A DNA stretch of 64,000 nucleotides from Syngnathus acus (Eukaryota; Chordata; Actinopteri; Syngnathiformes; Syngnathidae): assembly GCF_901709675.1 (NCBI RefSeq), contig NC_051087.1, positions 17,298,067-17,362,066 on the forward strand, read 5' to 3'. Made by a program: the position numbers and the translations under genes. Below are positions 54,520 to 64,000 of the stretch, piece by piece. Under the pieces are notes generated by a model, which saw only the letters and a program-made list of their open reading frames with translations, ran no database searches and was not told where the DNA came from. Each line of letters starts with the position of its first letter. Position 1 is the first letter of the stretch.

Positions 54520-55244
54520 CACAGAAGGTTTGAAAAACTATTATGGCTTTTACGCACGCCCGGTCCTACTCTACAGAGCTCTCTTTCACCTCCGTGGATT
54601 GAAGTCGGGGGCCGGCGCTCGGCCGGGTGGCTGTCCAGGGACGGTGGATGGGGCTCGGTCATGGCTTTTGCGCACGCCCGGTCCTATTCTATGGATCTCT
54701 CTTCCACCTCCGTGGCTGGAAGTCCACGCCGCCACACTCCTGGAAGTTTGTTTTGTTAAATAAAGAGCCGTTTACCAAACCCACGTCTTTCCTTGTACTT
54801 TGTTAACGCTACAATATAGTTACGTATATACTAGATCTGTGGAATAATGACGAGGCTGACGTCAGGGCGCACGCGCGGCGTTGTTGACAAAGGACGAGGA
54901 ATTTGATCGATGGATTTAATGATTTAGAGTGCACAGATTGTTTGATAATATTATTGCTTATATAATAGTTATTTGAAATATAATTTATATATCGTTATAT
55001 GGGCCTGTGGAATATTTTGAAGTGCAAGCGCCGTCAGCGGCGCGCACCCATTGTTGACAAAGGACGATCGATGGATTTAATGAATTGGAGTGACACAGAT
55101 GGTTTTATAAACGTGTAATTTATGTAATAGTTTTTTTTAATAACTCTGAATGTTACGTCAGGCCTGTTCTCAGCTCTACGTTTGTGTTTATGTCACGTTA
55201 GCATACCTATCGTTTAGCCTGTTGTTGCTCGTTCATGTCTGTTC

Positions 55245-55751
55245 TGTCATGCTGTCGGGTTTTGTAGGTTGTTTTGTTTTGTCTTGTCCGTCATGTTCTA
55301 CCTTCCTGTTTTATTTTGTACATCACGTTCCAGATTACTGGTCCTTCCGCTGCACGGTCGCCCACTTGACCTCCCCGTTGGTTAACCACGTACACCTGTC
55401 ATTCGCCCTGATTGTCGGCACCTGTGTCCTTCCCCTTCTGTGTGTGTATTTAGCCTGCGTCTTCCCCTTGTCCTGTGCCAGTGCGTCTTGCAAGCCATGA
55501 CTACCAGCGACTCCATAGCCACAGATATAGCCCTTGATTGCCTTGCTCACAGAGACCTTTTTGTCCACGCTTTGTGGGTTGTGCGTGAGACCTTGCCTTC
55601 GTTTTTCCCTCAGTTTGAGGCGCCTTTGTTTTTGCCTTTTTTCCCTCAGTGTGAGGCGCCTTTGTTTTTGGAGCGGTCATCCGCAGAAGAAATAAAACAC
55701 CTTGAACTGTCGAACTCTGCATTCGAGTCCTCTCCCTGCCTGAGCCTGACA
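55245..55751 (+). repeat. 5' LTR of the chromovirus
   Basis: 507 bp, TG...CA. AATAAA at about 55690 is the likely polyadenylation signal. No strong TATA box; GTGTATTTAGCC near 55445 is the closest. An ATG at 55498 opens an LTR frame that is out of register with gag. Confidence 0.95.
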
Positions 55752-55804
55752 GTACGCACTGGCCAGACACGGACTCGGCAGAGTCGGAACAGCTGGCTGC
55801 CGCA

Positions 55805-58800
55805 GTGCGCTCCCAGGCATCGACGCTGGCCCAACACCAGCAGCAGGTCAGTGCCCTGGGAGTGGATGTCCACGAGATCCGGGCAACCCAAGAAGAATTC
55901 AGAGCGGCGGTGGCCGCCCAGGTGGAATCGCTGGGCCGACAGATGCAGGGCATTGTCACGCTGCTGACCGCTGGACCAACAGCGACCCCCAGTCCGCCAG
56001 TGCCCCCCCCGACCGAGCGGCCGATTCCCGCGCCCATGACAATGGGAGTCAGGCTGGCTCCCCCGGAACGATACGCTGGGGAACCCGGGGGCAGCAAGGC
56101 ATTCGTCACCGGGTGTGAAATGCAATTCGAGCGGTCTCCAGGCGATTTCCCCACCGAGCGCTCCCGGGTGGCCTACATGATCTCTTACCTGACAGGAAGA
56201 GCCCGGGCGTGGGCAATGGCAGAATGGGCCCGGGATTCCGTCACCTGCCGATCTCTCGCCGCGTTCGTCGAAGCCCTGCGCATGGTGTTCGATCCTGTCT
56301 CCTCGGACCGTGAAAAAGCGCGGGAGCTGAGCCAGCTGTCCCAGGGGCGTGAGCCAGTCAGCGACTACGCGATCCGCTTCCGCACTCTGGCCACAGAATG
56401 CGGGTGGAACCAGATGGCCCTGTATGATATCTTCCTCAAGGGCCTTTCTGGAACCATCCAGGACCAGCTCGTTCCCCTCGATCTCCCCGCTGACCTCGAC
56501 GCGCTCATCGCGCTGGCTGTCCGCACCGACAATCGCCTGCAGGAAAGAAAGAGGCAGCGCGCAAGCCGGAGCGCGTCCGTCTTCCCCCCCGCGGCCGGGT
56601 TGGCATCGCCGCACCTCGAGATCCCGCACCAACCATCGAACACGGCACTGCTACCGCCCGGGGCGGAACCCATGCAACTCGGCAAAGCCAAGTTGAGCGC
56701 CGAGGAGAAGCAGCGCCGACGCCAGGAAGGTCGTTGCTATTACTGCGGCGCTCTGGGACATATCGTCGGCTCCTGCCCCGAGAAACGGACCATGAAGGTG
56801 AGCGCCTTCTCCGGTAGCCAGCGGAAGGCTCGGACCCTACCCATCGGCACGCTTACATGCCTTGGGAAAATCACCAAGCTCGGGGTGCTAATTGACTCCG
56901 GGGCAGATGAGAGTATGATTGACTGGACTTTTGCTCGGAGGCTGGGAATAAGAACCGAACCGCTAGCCACGATCGTGAAAGCCGAGGCGCTCAATGGTCA
57001 GGCGCTTTTTGAGATAACCCATGTAACCGAACCTCTCTCACTATCTTTCGGGATTCATCACGAGAAAGTCAGACTGCATGTGATAACCTCCCCCAAGAAT
57101 CCAATTATACTCGGGTACCCGTGGCTGTCGCGCCACAATCCAACCATGGACTGGGCGTCCGGGGAGATAAGGGGATGGGGACCCCGTTGCCAAGAGTCAT
57201 GTGTCGCACCTAACCCCCCGATCAGCCTTAACCGTAGCTCTGACTCCGAAACCCCTGATCTCACCGGTGTACCAGTATGTTACCACCAACTCGCGGATGC
57301 ATTTAGCAAAGCCAAGGCTAGCTCGCTACCGCCCCACCGTCCGTACGACTGCGCTATAGAGCTTCTGCCTGGGGCTACTATACCCAAGGGGAGGCTTTAT
57401 TCCCTCTCGGAACCCGAAAAACAAGCTCTGAACGAGTACATAGACGCGTCGCTTAAGGCGGGACTGATCAGACCCTCATCCTCCCCTGCAGGGGCCGGGT
57501 TTTTCTTTGTGGGCAAAAAGGATGGTACCCTACGCCCCTGCATAGACTATAGCCCTCTCAACCAGATCACTATTAAAAATCGATACCCTCTTCCACTCAT
57601 GGCGACGGTCTTCGATCAGTTGCAGCAAGCTCGGGTCTTTACCAAACTGGATTTGCGTAACGCTTACCACCTCGTGCGCATCCGGGAGGGAGACGAATGG
57701 AAGACGGGATTCAACACCCCTCGAGGACACTTTGAGTACCTGGTGATGCCATTTGGTCTCACCAATGCCCCCGCGGTATTTCAAGCAATGATTAACGATG
57801 TTCTGGGAGACTTTATAGATCGTTTTGTTTATGTCTATTTGGATGACATTCTTATCTATTCACCTGATACGGAGACCCATGAGAACCATGTTAGGTCGGT
57901 CCTGCAACGCCTCCTGGACCATCACCTTTACGTGAAGGCGGAGAAGAGCGAGTTCCACGTCGACACTATTTCCTTCCTTGGCTTCATCATACACCCCGGT
58001 AAGGTCCAAATGGACCCAGCAAAAGTAAGCGCCGTGACCCAATGGCCCGGACCCGATAACCGCAAAAAGGTGCAGCAATTTCTAGGCTTTGCTAATTTCT
58101 ACAGACGTTTCATCCGAGGTTTCAGTGCCACAGCGGCCCCGCTGCATGCTCTGACTTCTCCAGCCGCCCCCTTCTGTTGGACGGCGGAAGCAGAGGCTGC
58201 CTTCCAGGAACTAAAGAGGCGATTCAGCACCGCCCCGATCCTCACACTGCCCGACCCCTCTCGTCAGTTCGTGGTGGAGGTTGACGCCTCCAGTCGAGGA
58301 ATCGGCGCCGTCCTGTCCCAAAGGTCACCAGAGGACAACAAGCTTCATCCGTGCGCTTACCTGTCCCGGCGGATGACCCCCGCCGAACAGAACTACGACG
58401 TAGGTGATCGAGAGTTGTTGGCGGTGAAGCAGGCGCTCGAGGAGTGGAGACACTGGCTGGAGGGAGCCCAACAACCCTTCTTAGTATGGACGGATCATAA
58501 GAACTTGCAGTACCTCAAGAACGCAAAACGGCTGAACTCACGCCAGGCTCGTTGGTCGCTCTTTTTTAACCGTTTCAATTTCACCCTGTCCTACAGACCG
58601 GGAGCAAAGAACGTCAAACCTGATGCACTGTCCCGCGTCTACAGTCCGGATCCGGAGGCCAAGGAGCCCGAACCCATTCTCCGTCCTCACTGTGTGGTGG
58701 GGGCCGTTACCTGGCCCGTAGAAGACCAAGTAAAGCAGGCCAACGGCGACGCACCACCCCCTGGCAACTGCCCGACGAATCGACTTTTTGTGCCGCCCAA

Positions 58801-60097
58801 GCTGCGTTCCCGAGTCGTCCACTGGGGACACACCTCCCGGCTCGCCTGTCATCCCGGCGTTCGACGAACCCTGTACGTTGTGCAGCAGCGATTCTGGTGG
58901 CCCTCCATGGCGGCCGACGTCAGGGAGTACGTGGCAGCCTGCTCCGTCTGTGCGCGCAACAAGAACACCCCCGGCACCCGGGTGGGGTTGCTGCAACCCC
59001 TCCCCATTCCCTCCCGTCCCTGGGCCGACCTCTCTGTAGATTTTGTCACGGGGCTTCCCGTTTCCAAGGGGAAGACCACGATACTCACTGTGGTGGACCG
59101 GTTCTCCAAAATGGCCCATTTCATTGCCCTGCCCAAATTACCCTCAGCAAAGCGAACAGCCGAAGTCCTCATGGACCATGTTTTTAGAGTACACGGATTC
59201 CCGCGGACTGTCACGTCGGATAGGGGGCCCCAATTCGTGTCTCGCTTCTGGAAGGAGTTCTGCAGACACATAGGGGCCACCGTGTGCCTCACTTCGGGCT
59301 ATCACCCGGAGGCGAACGGCCAGGCGGAGCGCGTCAATCAACAGCTGGAAACAGGCCTCCGCTGCCTGGTGGCCCAGAACCCCTCCTCCTGGAGTAAGAA
59401 CCTGATCTGGGTGGAATACGCCCATAACTCCCTCCCTACCACTGCTACGGGAATGTCCCCTTTCATGTGCGTCTTTGGCTATCAGCCCCCGGTCTTCCCT
59501 GACAATGAGCCAGAGGTGTCGGTAACCTCGGCGCGCGCCGTGGTGAGACGATGCCGTCGCATCTGGGCGGCGGCGCGTGCCACGCTGGTCCGCCAGGGGG
59601 ACCGAGTGAAGAGGATGGCCGACCGGAGTCGACGGCCGGCGCCCGCCTACCAGCGGGGCCAACGGGTCTGGCTGTCTGCTCGGGATCTTCCGCTCCAAGT
59701 GGACTCCAGAAAGCTGGCCCCCCGTTTTGTGGGGCCTTTTCCCATCTCCAAGGTCGTGAATCCGGCCGCTGTACGGCTTCGCCTGCCCCGGTCCCTCGCT
59801 GTGCATCCCACCTTCCACGTCGGGAAGATCAAGCCGGTCAGGGAGAGTGAGATGGTGCCGGCTCCCGAGCCGCCTCCGTCTCCGCGGACTGTGGGGGGTG
59901 GGCCTGCGTACACAGTCAGGGAACTACTGGACGTGCGCAGGAAGGGTCGGGGCTGGCAGTTCCTGGTCGACTGGGAGGGTTATGGGCCAGAGGAGCGGCA
60001 ATGGGTGCCGCGCAGTTTTATCTTGGATCCCGGTCTGCTGGACGACTTCTACGCTGCTCACCCAGATGCTCCTGGTCCGTCTGGGATCCGGCCCTAG
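55805..60097 (+). CDS. Chromovirus Gag-Pol polyprotein, 1430 codons, uninterrupted
   Basis: Numbered from a GTG at 55805; the frame is open from 55706 and lacks an early ATG (first in-frame Met is around codon 46). Gag: coiled N-terminus, a capsid-like region (about residues 75-260, [12 protein letters not shown] to LSGTIQDQL) and a CCHC knuckle [14 protein letters not shown] (311-324). Pol: protease LIDSGADES (about 362), RT with the catalytic YLDD (678-681), RNase H beginning [10 protein letters not shown] (about 826), integrase with an H-H-C-C finger (about 1005-1050) and D, D, E in VDFVTG, SDRGPQF and [10 protein letters not shown], then a chromodomain ([20 protein letters not shown], about 1368-1420). 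Gag and Pol are fused in one frame with no frameshift or stop. The missing ATG leaves initiation unclear. Confidence 0.95.
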   Translation: MRSQASTLAQHQQQVSALGVDVHEIRATQEEFRAAVAAQVESLGRQMQGIVTLLTAGPTATPSPPVPPPTERPIPAPMTMGVRLAPPERYAGEPGGSKAFVTGCEMQFERSPGDFPTERSRVAYMISYLTGRARAWAMAEWARDSVTCRSLAAFVEALRMVFDPVSSDREKARELSQLSQGREPVSDYAIRFRTLATECGWNQMALYDIFLKGLSGTIQDQLVPLDLPADLDALIALAVRTDNRLQERKRQRASRSASVFPPAAGLASPHLEIPHQPSNTALLPPGAEPMQLGKAKLSAEEKQRRRQEGRCYYCGALGHIVGSCPEKRTMKVSAFSGSQRKARTLPIGTLTCLGKITKLGVLIDSGADESMIDWTFARRLGIRTEPLATIVKAEALNGQALFEITHVTEPLSLSFGIHHEKVRLHVITSPKNPIILGYPWLSRHNPTMDWASGEIRGWGPRCQESCVAPNPPISLNRSSDSETPDLTGVPVCYHQLADAFSKAKASSLPPHRPYDCAIELLPGATIPKGRLYSLSEPEKQALNEYIDASLKAGLIRPSSSPAGAGFFFVGKKDGTLRPCIDYSPLNQITIKNRYPLPLMATVFDQLQQARVFTKLDLRNAYHLVRIREGDEWKTGFNTPRGHFEYLVMPFGLTNAPAVFQAMINDVLGDFIDRFVYVYLDDILIYSPDTETHENHVRSVLQRLLDHHLYVKAEKSEFHVDTISFLGFIIHPGKVQMDPAKVSAVTQWPGPDNRKKVQQFLGFANFYRRFIRGFSATAAPLHALTSPAAPFCWTAEAEAAFQELKRRFSTAPILTLPDPSRQFVVEVDASSRGIGAVLSQRSPEDNKLHPCAYLSRRMTPAEQNYDVGDRELLAVKQALEEWRHWLEGAQQPFLVWTDHKNLQYLKNAKRLNSRQARWSLFFNRFNFTLSYRPGAKNVKPDALSRVYSPDPEAKEPEPILRPHCVVGAVTWPVEDQVKQANGDAPPPGNCPTNRLFVPPKLRSRVVHWGHTSRLACHPGVRRTLYVVQQRFWWPSMAADVREYVAACSVCARNKNTPGTRVGLLQPLPIPSRPWADLSVDFVTGLPVSKGKTTILTVVDRFSKMAHFIALPKLPSAKRTAEVLMDHVFRVHGFPRTVTSDRGPQFVSRFWKEFCRHIGATVCLTSGYHPEANGQAERVNQQLETGLRCLVAQNPSSWSKNLIWVEYAHNSLPTTATGMSPFMCVFGYQPPVFPDNEPEVSVTSARAVVRRCRRIWAAARATLVRQGDRVKRMADRSRRPAPAYQRGQRVWLSARDLPLQVDSRKLAPRFVGPFPISKVVNPAAVRLRLPRSLAVHPTFHVGKIKPVRESEMVPAPEPPPSPRTVGGGPAYTVRELLDVRRKGRGWQFLVDWEGYGPEERQWVPRSFILDPGLLDDFYAAHPDAPGPSGIRP

Positions 60098-60109
60098 AGG
60101 GGGGGGTTG
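60098..60109 (+). other. Polypurine tract of the chromovirus
   Basis: AGGGGGGGGTTG directly precedes the 3' LTR and directly follows the pol stop codon. It is the expected plus-strand primer. Confidence 0.85.
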
Positions 60110-60616
60110 TGTCATGCTGTCGGGTTTTGTAGGTTGTTTTGTTTTGTCTTGTCCGTCATGTTCTACCTTCCTGTTTTATTTTGTACATCACGTTCCAGAT
60201 TACTGGTCCTTCCGCTGCACGGTCGCCCACTTGACCTCCCCGTTGGTTAACCACGTACACCTGTCATTCGCCCTGATTGTCGGCATCTGTGTCCTTCCCC
60301 TTCTGTGTGTGTATTTAGCCTGCGTCTTCCCCTTGTCCTGTGCCAGTGCGTCTTGCAAGCCATGACCACCAGCGACTCCATAGCCACAGATATAGCCCTT
60401 GATTGCCTTGCTCACAGAGACCTTTTTGTCCACGCTTTGTGGGTTGTGCGTGAGACCTTGCCTTCGTTTTTCCCTCAGTTTGAGGCGCCTTTGTTTTTGC
60501 CTTTTTTCCCTCAGTGTGAGGCGCCTTTGTTTTTGGAGCGGTCATCCGCAGAAGAAATAAAACACCTTGAACTGTCGAACTCTGCATTCGAGTCCTCTCC
60601 CTGCCTGAGCCTGACA
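60110..60616 (+). repeat. 3' LTR of the chromovirus
   Basis: 507 bp, two differences from the 5' LTR. Followed by the TGTTC target duplication. Confidence 0.95.
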
Positions 60617-60901
60617 TGTTCTTGGTTTTTGGATTTTGTCGAATAAATTCCCCCCCAAAATGCGACTTATACTCCGGAGTGACATATATGGTTTTTTTCA
60701 CGTTATTGTGCATTTTATGGCTAATGCGACCTATATTCCGGAGCGAGTTTTAGTCCGAAAATTACGGTAAGTAAGTAAGTAATGTGTTAATGATCAAGTA
60801 ATAATGTGTTAATAATTTTACATATAATTCGCTCCTGATTATAAACCACACCCACGGCCAAACTATGAAAACAACTGTGACTTGTAGTCCGGAAAATACG
60901 G

Positions 60902-61704
60902 TACTCACAGCTGTAATCGTAAAATTATATTTGATTTTGTAAAAGACGGCAGTTTCAATATGTTTTGCATCATGGGTAAAAGATGTGTGTTTTAAGGTTT
61001 TTTTGAAAGCTGATGCATCAGTTTTTGTGCATGTGCATGGTCTGACAAAGTTCAAAATTTGATTGCTGAGTATGCAAAAATTCAAGTCCAAGATATCAAT
61101 CAATTACAAATTTGTGCATATGCAAGGGTAGTGAATATAGTCCACAGTGTGTGTATGTATACGTGTGGGTGTGTTTGTGTGTGCGCGTGTACGCGTGTGT
61201 GCGTGCATTGGGACAATGAGAGCATTATAACGAGAAAGAAAGTGGAAATATGATGCTGATGATAATAGCAGATTAGTGTCGGTGGTGAGTGGGCCTTCGA
61301 CAAAAAGTGGGTGGGGTAGACAAAAAGTGGGTGGGGTTAGATTAAAAGAGAGAGGGAACTGCTTTCTAAGGCATGTACGCTTGAAGTATCAAAGTATATG
61401 GAGTCAGAAGAAAAATCATCACATAAATTTAATTTGTACTTTATTCCAGGAATTTCTCTTTGGAAATAAGCAGCTTGCAATTCTGAAGACATACAGCCCT
61501 TCTCCTTTTGGATATCACTGCTGGTGTCAATGGTCAGAATTGAAAATGTGTGTTTTTAAACTGAAGTTAATTTGGTCACTTTGGGACCAAAAGCTTCAAC
61601 TGCTAAATTAATTTTTGCTGTTACAGTTAGAATCCAGCTAAATCTTCACTTTTAATTGAATAGACACTGCATCATTGTCATTTATGTTTTGTTTGTTGAC
61701 TGGC
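60902..61704 (+). promoter_or_regulatory. Region upstream of p2rx3 exon 1
   Basis: Non-repetitive sequence between pogo-like element E and the p2rx3 start codon. It contains a GT/GC-rich microsatellite (61147-61206) and two tandem 20-bp units GACAAAAAGTGGGTGGGGTA / ..TT (61299-61338), whose GGGTGGGG is a CACCC/GT-box-like motif. A 5' UTR exon could lie here (a TTTATTCCAG acceptor-like site is at 61441-61450), but no transcription start can be fixed from sequence. Confidence 0.4.
61299..61338 (+). repeat. Tandem 20-bp GT-box-like repeat
   Basis: Two units, GACAAAAAGTGGGTGGGGTA and the same with a final T, about 370-400 bp before the p2rx3 ATG. Possible KLF/SP-type binding sites; inference only. 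Confidence 0.5.
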
Positions 61705-61826
61705 ATGTGGTCTTGCATAACTAACTTCTTTACCTATGAAACCACTAAATCAGTGGTTGTCAAGAGCTGGACAATCGGCATTATGAACCGAGCTGTCCAA
61801 CTCCTCATCTTCACTTACTTTATTGG
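61705..61826 (+). CDS. p2rx3: P2X purinoceptor 3, first coding exon
   Basis: The exon encodes MWSCITNFFTYETTKSVVVK and SWTIGIMNRAVQLLIFTYFI plus two bases of a Gly codon, then a consensus donor GTGAGT at 61827. The N-terminus matches vertebrate P2X3 (FFTYETTKSVVVKSWTIGI), including the TTK site conserved in P2X receptors as a protein kinase C-type motif, and it enters transmembrane helix 1. P2X3 subunits form trimeric ATP-gated cation channels in sensory neurons. The other subtypes differ in this stretch. The phase-2 boundary is compatible with P2X gene structure. Exon 2 (start of the ATP-binding ectodomain) is not found in the remaining 2.2 kb, so intron 1 runs past the window. Paralogue a or b cannot be told. 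Confidence 0.9.
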
Positions 61827-63324
61827 GTGAGTATGAATCTATTGCTCAACAACATAACTAAACTGTAACTGCACTATAGTTTTACTAAATACGGTACATA
61901 ACAAAATTGTGTTAGAAATCTTGTAACTGTATTTTGAGCATTGAGCCAAAATATGACAACTATTAATTTATATATGTACTCTGCATGATCAATTAAGAGC
62001 ATGGACTGACCCCTCGGGGTGCTCCAACACCAGCCCTTTTGTCCAGAATAAAAAACGTGCAAAACATTAACCAGTTAACAGTTGTTTACTTAAGATAAAT
62101 TATAATATTGCTTGGTGCATAAGAAAAAAACATTTGACCAAATAGAATGGCCTTACCTATTTCCCTTCTCTAAATTAGACGTTTTTCAACCAACATGCAC
62201 ACAATGCATTAAGCCTCTATCATAATCTAGTTGCGTGTGTCAAAATCAATGGATAATCAGCGCTTCAACAAGGGTGACCGCCTGGTTAACCCCAAATGGG
62301 GTTTAAAGGGCATGTTCCTGGGAGATAAGGTGGGACACCGCTCAGCACGACGACGATGCGGTGTTCAAGGCTCAAAATATATTTTTGTCTTTGCCGAGCA
62401 GTTTTGCAAATCAACAACTTTATTTGAGGTGCTACTTTCTGACTTTTTAAAATATTATTATTTATTTGATTATTTTCTGTAGGTTGATTCTAGGGAACTG
62501 ACATAAGGGTTTTATTAAACAATGAGAATATCCAACTGAGCAAGCCGTTGTATAAACAGTTGGTTTTACGTAATGGGAGGACATAGAAAAGATATCACGT
62601 TTGGACTGCAATTCAGAATTTCGTAATTTTGTCATTTCAACATTGGGTTTTGACAAAATTTAAGCCTCATTTACTTATACATTATTATTTAAAACATTGT
62701 CTCAATTACTGGTCCTATGAACATACATGTGTGTAAATGTTTAGTACAGACCTACAAAAAAGCATTTGAATGAATGTCATTTTCAACCCTACTGAGACTC
62801 AATCACAAGACACACATGTACAAAGTCCATATTGTCACCCAGTGAGCTATCCAGGCAACACAATAATAGTGCGTGCTCAGTGCTAAGTGGGTCACATCGC
62901 AGATGGGGGGACCCGCAATCTATTTTCACTCTCTTCCCTCTCACCACATGCTTCCCCACTGACCCTCCTTCCTTTTTATATATGTTGAAGACAATCATAG
63001 AAAGAGTGGAAATCTAGAGTATTTCAAAATACCTTTGACCTAATCCGGATGAGTAAAATTCCTTTAAATGCAGCTCTATGTGAGCAAATTTTGTGGGAAC
63101 AGTCAGAAGAGTCATCTTTAGCTCTCTTCAGTCCTTTTAAAGTAAAGAGAACGGGGGCAAGACATTTTGAAAAGGGTGCGCTGAAGAAAAGTGGGCGGGC
63201 CAATTTTTGCCTGAGGAAAAATCATTTTACACTGATCACTCGTTTATCACGGGAGATGCATTTCAGAATCACCCACAATGAACAAAGATCCACAAAGTAG
63301 AAACGGTATATGTATTATTTAGAA

Positions 63325-63605
63325 CAGTGGTTCTTAACCTGGGTTTGATCAAACCCTAGGGGTTCGGTGAGTCGGTCTCAGGGGTTCGGCAGAGCCTCCA
63401 CTGTGGAGGTCCGAACATATCCGATTTATTGTGTAAATTTATGATGATGCATATCTGAAATGGTCTCGCAAAGGCAACCGCAGAAGTCACACTGATTTGC
63501 AGATGTGTAATTTGTTGTGAGTTCATGCATTGTGTGTGTTTTGTTCTTTGAACAAGGTGATGTTCTTCCCCGTTCATTTTGTGCACCAGTAAAAAACCTC
63601 GATTT
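63325..63605 (+). mobile_element. hAT element, left end (CAGTGGTTCTTAACCTGGG)
   Basis: CAGTGGTTCTTAACCTGGG followed by AGGGGTTCGG repeats is a common vertebrate hAT terminus. The element is cut at 63606 by an LTR-like sequence; its other end is beyond the window. Confidence 0.75.
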
Positions 63606-64000
63606 TGTCACGCGCTGACGCCACCTGCCATTCGACCATGCCCCTCCAATCTACAAAATTGCCGTCACCTGTCGCTGGTTCATTGGGAGCGCTATATCAG
63701 CGTGGCCAGCGCTAACCCGCTTGTCAGCCTGTTTCGTGATGCCACTTAGATCACCAGTCCTTGTAAGCCTGACTCCCCTTGCCATTTTGGTACGCCCTTT
63801 GATCCGTCTGTCTCGGCCATCTGTTTGTGCTGCTGATCACTCTTCTCCTAGGAGTTTTGCAGCCCGCAGCCAACCCGCTCCCGTGAGAAGCCCAGCAGAG
63901 CGCTATTCTACCAGGTTCGCCCTTCAGCCACTCTCGCTTGACGACAACACCCCAGTCCAATCGCCGCTCTAGCGCCCCACCGTTCCCTTGTGTCGTTCAG
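63606..64000 (+). mobile_element. Probable gypsy-type LTR start
   Basis: TGTCACGCGCTGACGCC begins abruptly inside the hAT, and GCGCTATATCAGCG near 63689 could be a TATA region. The composition turns C-rich, as in the chromovirus LTR. The end is outside the window, so the call rests on the TGTCAC start and the nesting. Confidence 0.4.

Larger units (their letters stand above)
55245..60616 (+). mobile_element. Young Ty3/gypsy chromovirus (Sushi-like), both LTRs
   Basis: Two 507-bp LTRs (TGTCATGCTG...GCCTGACA) flank a single uninterrupted gag-pol frame. TGTTC is duplicated exactly at 55240-55244 and 60617-60621. The LTRs differ, by eye, only at 55421/60286 (C/T) and 55502/60367 (T/C). The host sequence (pogo-like element F) continues on both sides. 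Vertebrate chromoviruses of the Sushi type have this layout, with a chromodomain at the Pol C-terminus. Confidence 0.97.
54179..60767 (+). mobile_element. Pogo-like TA-target element F (inner)
   Basis: It starts CCGTAATTTTCGGACTATAA at 54179 and ends TTAGTCCGAAAATTACGG at 60767, with TA on both sides (54177-54178 and 60768-60769) inside a GTAA microsatellite. Without the chromovirus it is about 1.2 kb. It carries the Tigger-like inner block (54295-54350, inverted CAGTAATCCCTTGCTACATC), the acidic-tail remnant and the 112-bp double unit. Confidence 0.88.
53337..60901 (-). mobile_element. Pogo-like TA-target element E (outer)
   Basis: The right end GTAGTCCGGAAAATACGG at 60901 is followed by TA. 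The left end is decayed (TCCCAATGTTCCGGAAAACA near 53337) with ACAAGTCGCAGCAGCCATAA next to it. The right part 60780-60901 parallels 41370-41517 of element D. It contains at least two array units (landmarks near 53563 and 53762) and a GTAA microsatellite, into which element F inserted. Confidence 0.65.
61827..64000 (+). other. p2rx3 intron 1 (partial)
   Basis: From the GTGAGT donor to the window end. 61833-63324 shows no recognisable repeat or exon; short frames such as that near 62231 have no known motif. The last 0.7 kb is a hAT end and an LTR-like sequence. Confidence 0.6.

Noticed and set aside
55760-55777. Primer-binding site TGGCCAGACACGGACTCG after the chromovirus LTR
   Set aside because: It begins TGG, but its complement does not fit the spacing of a tRNA T-arm and acceptor stem, so I do not call it.
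55440-55967. Separate gene starting at the LTR ATG (MTTSDSIATDIALD...)
   Set aside because: It lies in the LTR, is out of frame with gag and is repeated in the 3' LTR, where it stops early.
55646-59913. Long open frames on the minus strand opposite the chromovirus
   Set aside because: Shadow frames of a GC-rich coding region; no domain, and codon structure follows the plus-strand gag-pol.
62231-62482. Open frame of 83 codons in p2rx3 intron 1 as exon 2
   Set aside because: It has no similarity to the P2X ectodomain and no acceptor in the right phase.

Overview
This window is teleost nuclear DNA. The evidence is (i) six pieces of a Rex3-type RTE LINE, whose copies contain sequence I recognise as the standard fish Rex3 PCR primer sites, together with Rex1-like and L2-like LINEs, a Penelope-like element, many hAT, Tc1 and pogo-like DNA transposons and a tRNA-derived SINE, and (ii) one clear host exon, the first coding exon of a P2X3-type ATP-gated channel gene (p2rx3) at 61705-61826 on the + strand. 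Nothing here looks bacterial. There is no operon, rRNA gene or CRISPR array.

Layout. 1-7.8 kb: an endogenous-retrovirus (ERV) LTR split by a gypsy-type solo LTR and a hAT element, then a Rex1-like LINE broken by two further hAT elements. 7.8-16.4 kb: a dead Tc1 transposase; a mini-provirus reduced to 5' LTR, tRNA-His-type primer site and env tail; its 3' LTR is split by a 5.9-kb TG...CA element that carries a SINE, a LINE 3' end and a Rex3 with an unbroken frame. 16.4-24.7 kb: three head-to-tail members of a pogo-like family with TA target sites; the third holds an almost full-length APE-type LINE, which holds a SINE, which holds a hAT. 24.7-30.6 kb: Tc1, Rex3 and hAT remnants and a 0.9-kb repeat also seen at 1-890. 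31.5-33.7 kb: mostly featureless. 33.7-36.9 kb: a hAT with a complete but broken transposase gene. 37-45.2 kb: MITEs, a pogo-like element with a repeated 3' end, and an L2 LINE. 45.4-53.1 kb: Rex3, a Penelope-like relic and MITEs. 53.3-60.9 kb: pogo-like inside pogo-like, with an uninterrupted Ty3/gypsy chromovirus inside. 60.9-64 kb: p2rx3 upstream region, exon 1 and part of intron 1, then a hAT end and an apparent LTR start.

The window is best read as a stack of insertions. Target-site duplications (TSDs) visible by eye allow the order of many events to be reconstructed. The youngest event is probably the chromovirus: two LTR differences in 507 bp, one uninterrupted reading frame, and a position about 1.1 kb upstream of p2rx3 in the same orientation. 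All comparisons were made by eye. Family names above superfamily level are recognition, not database results.
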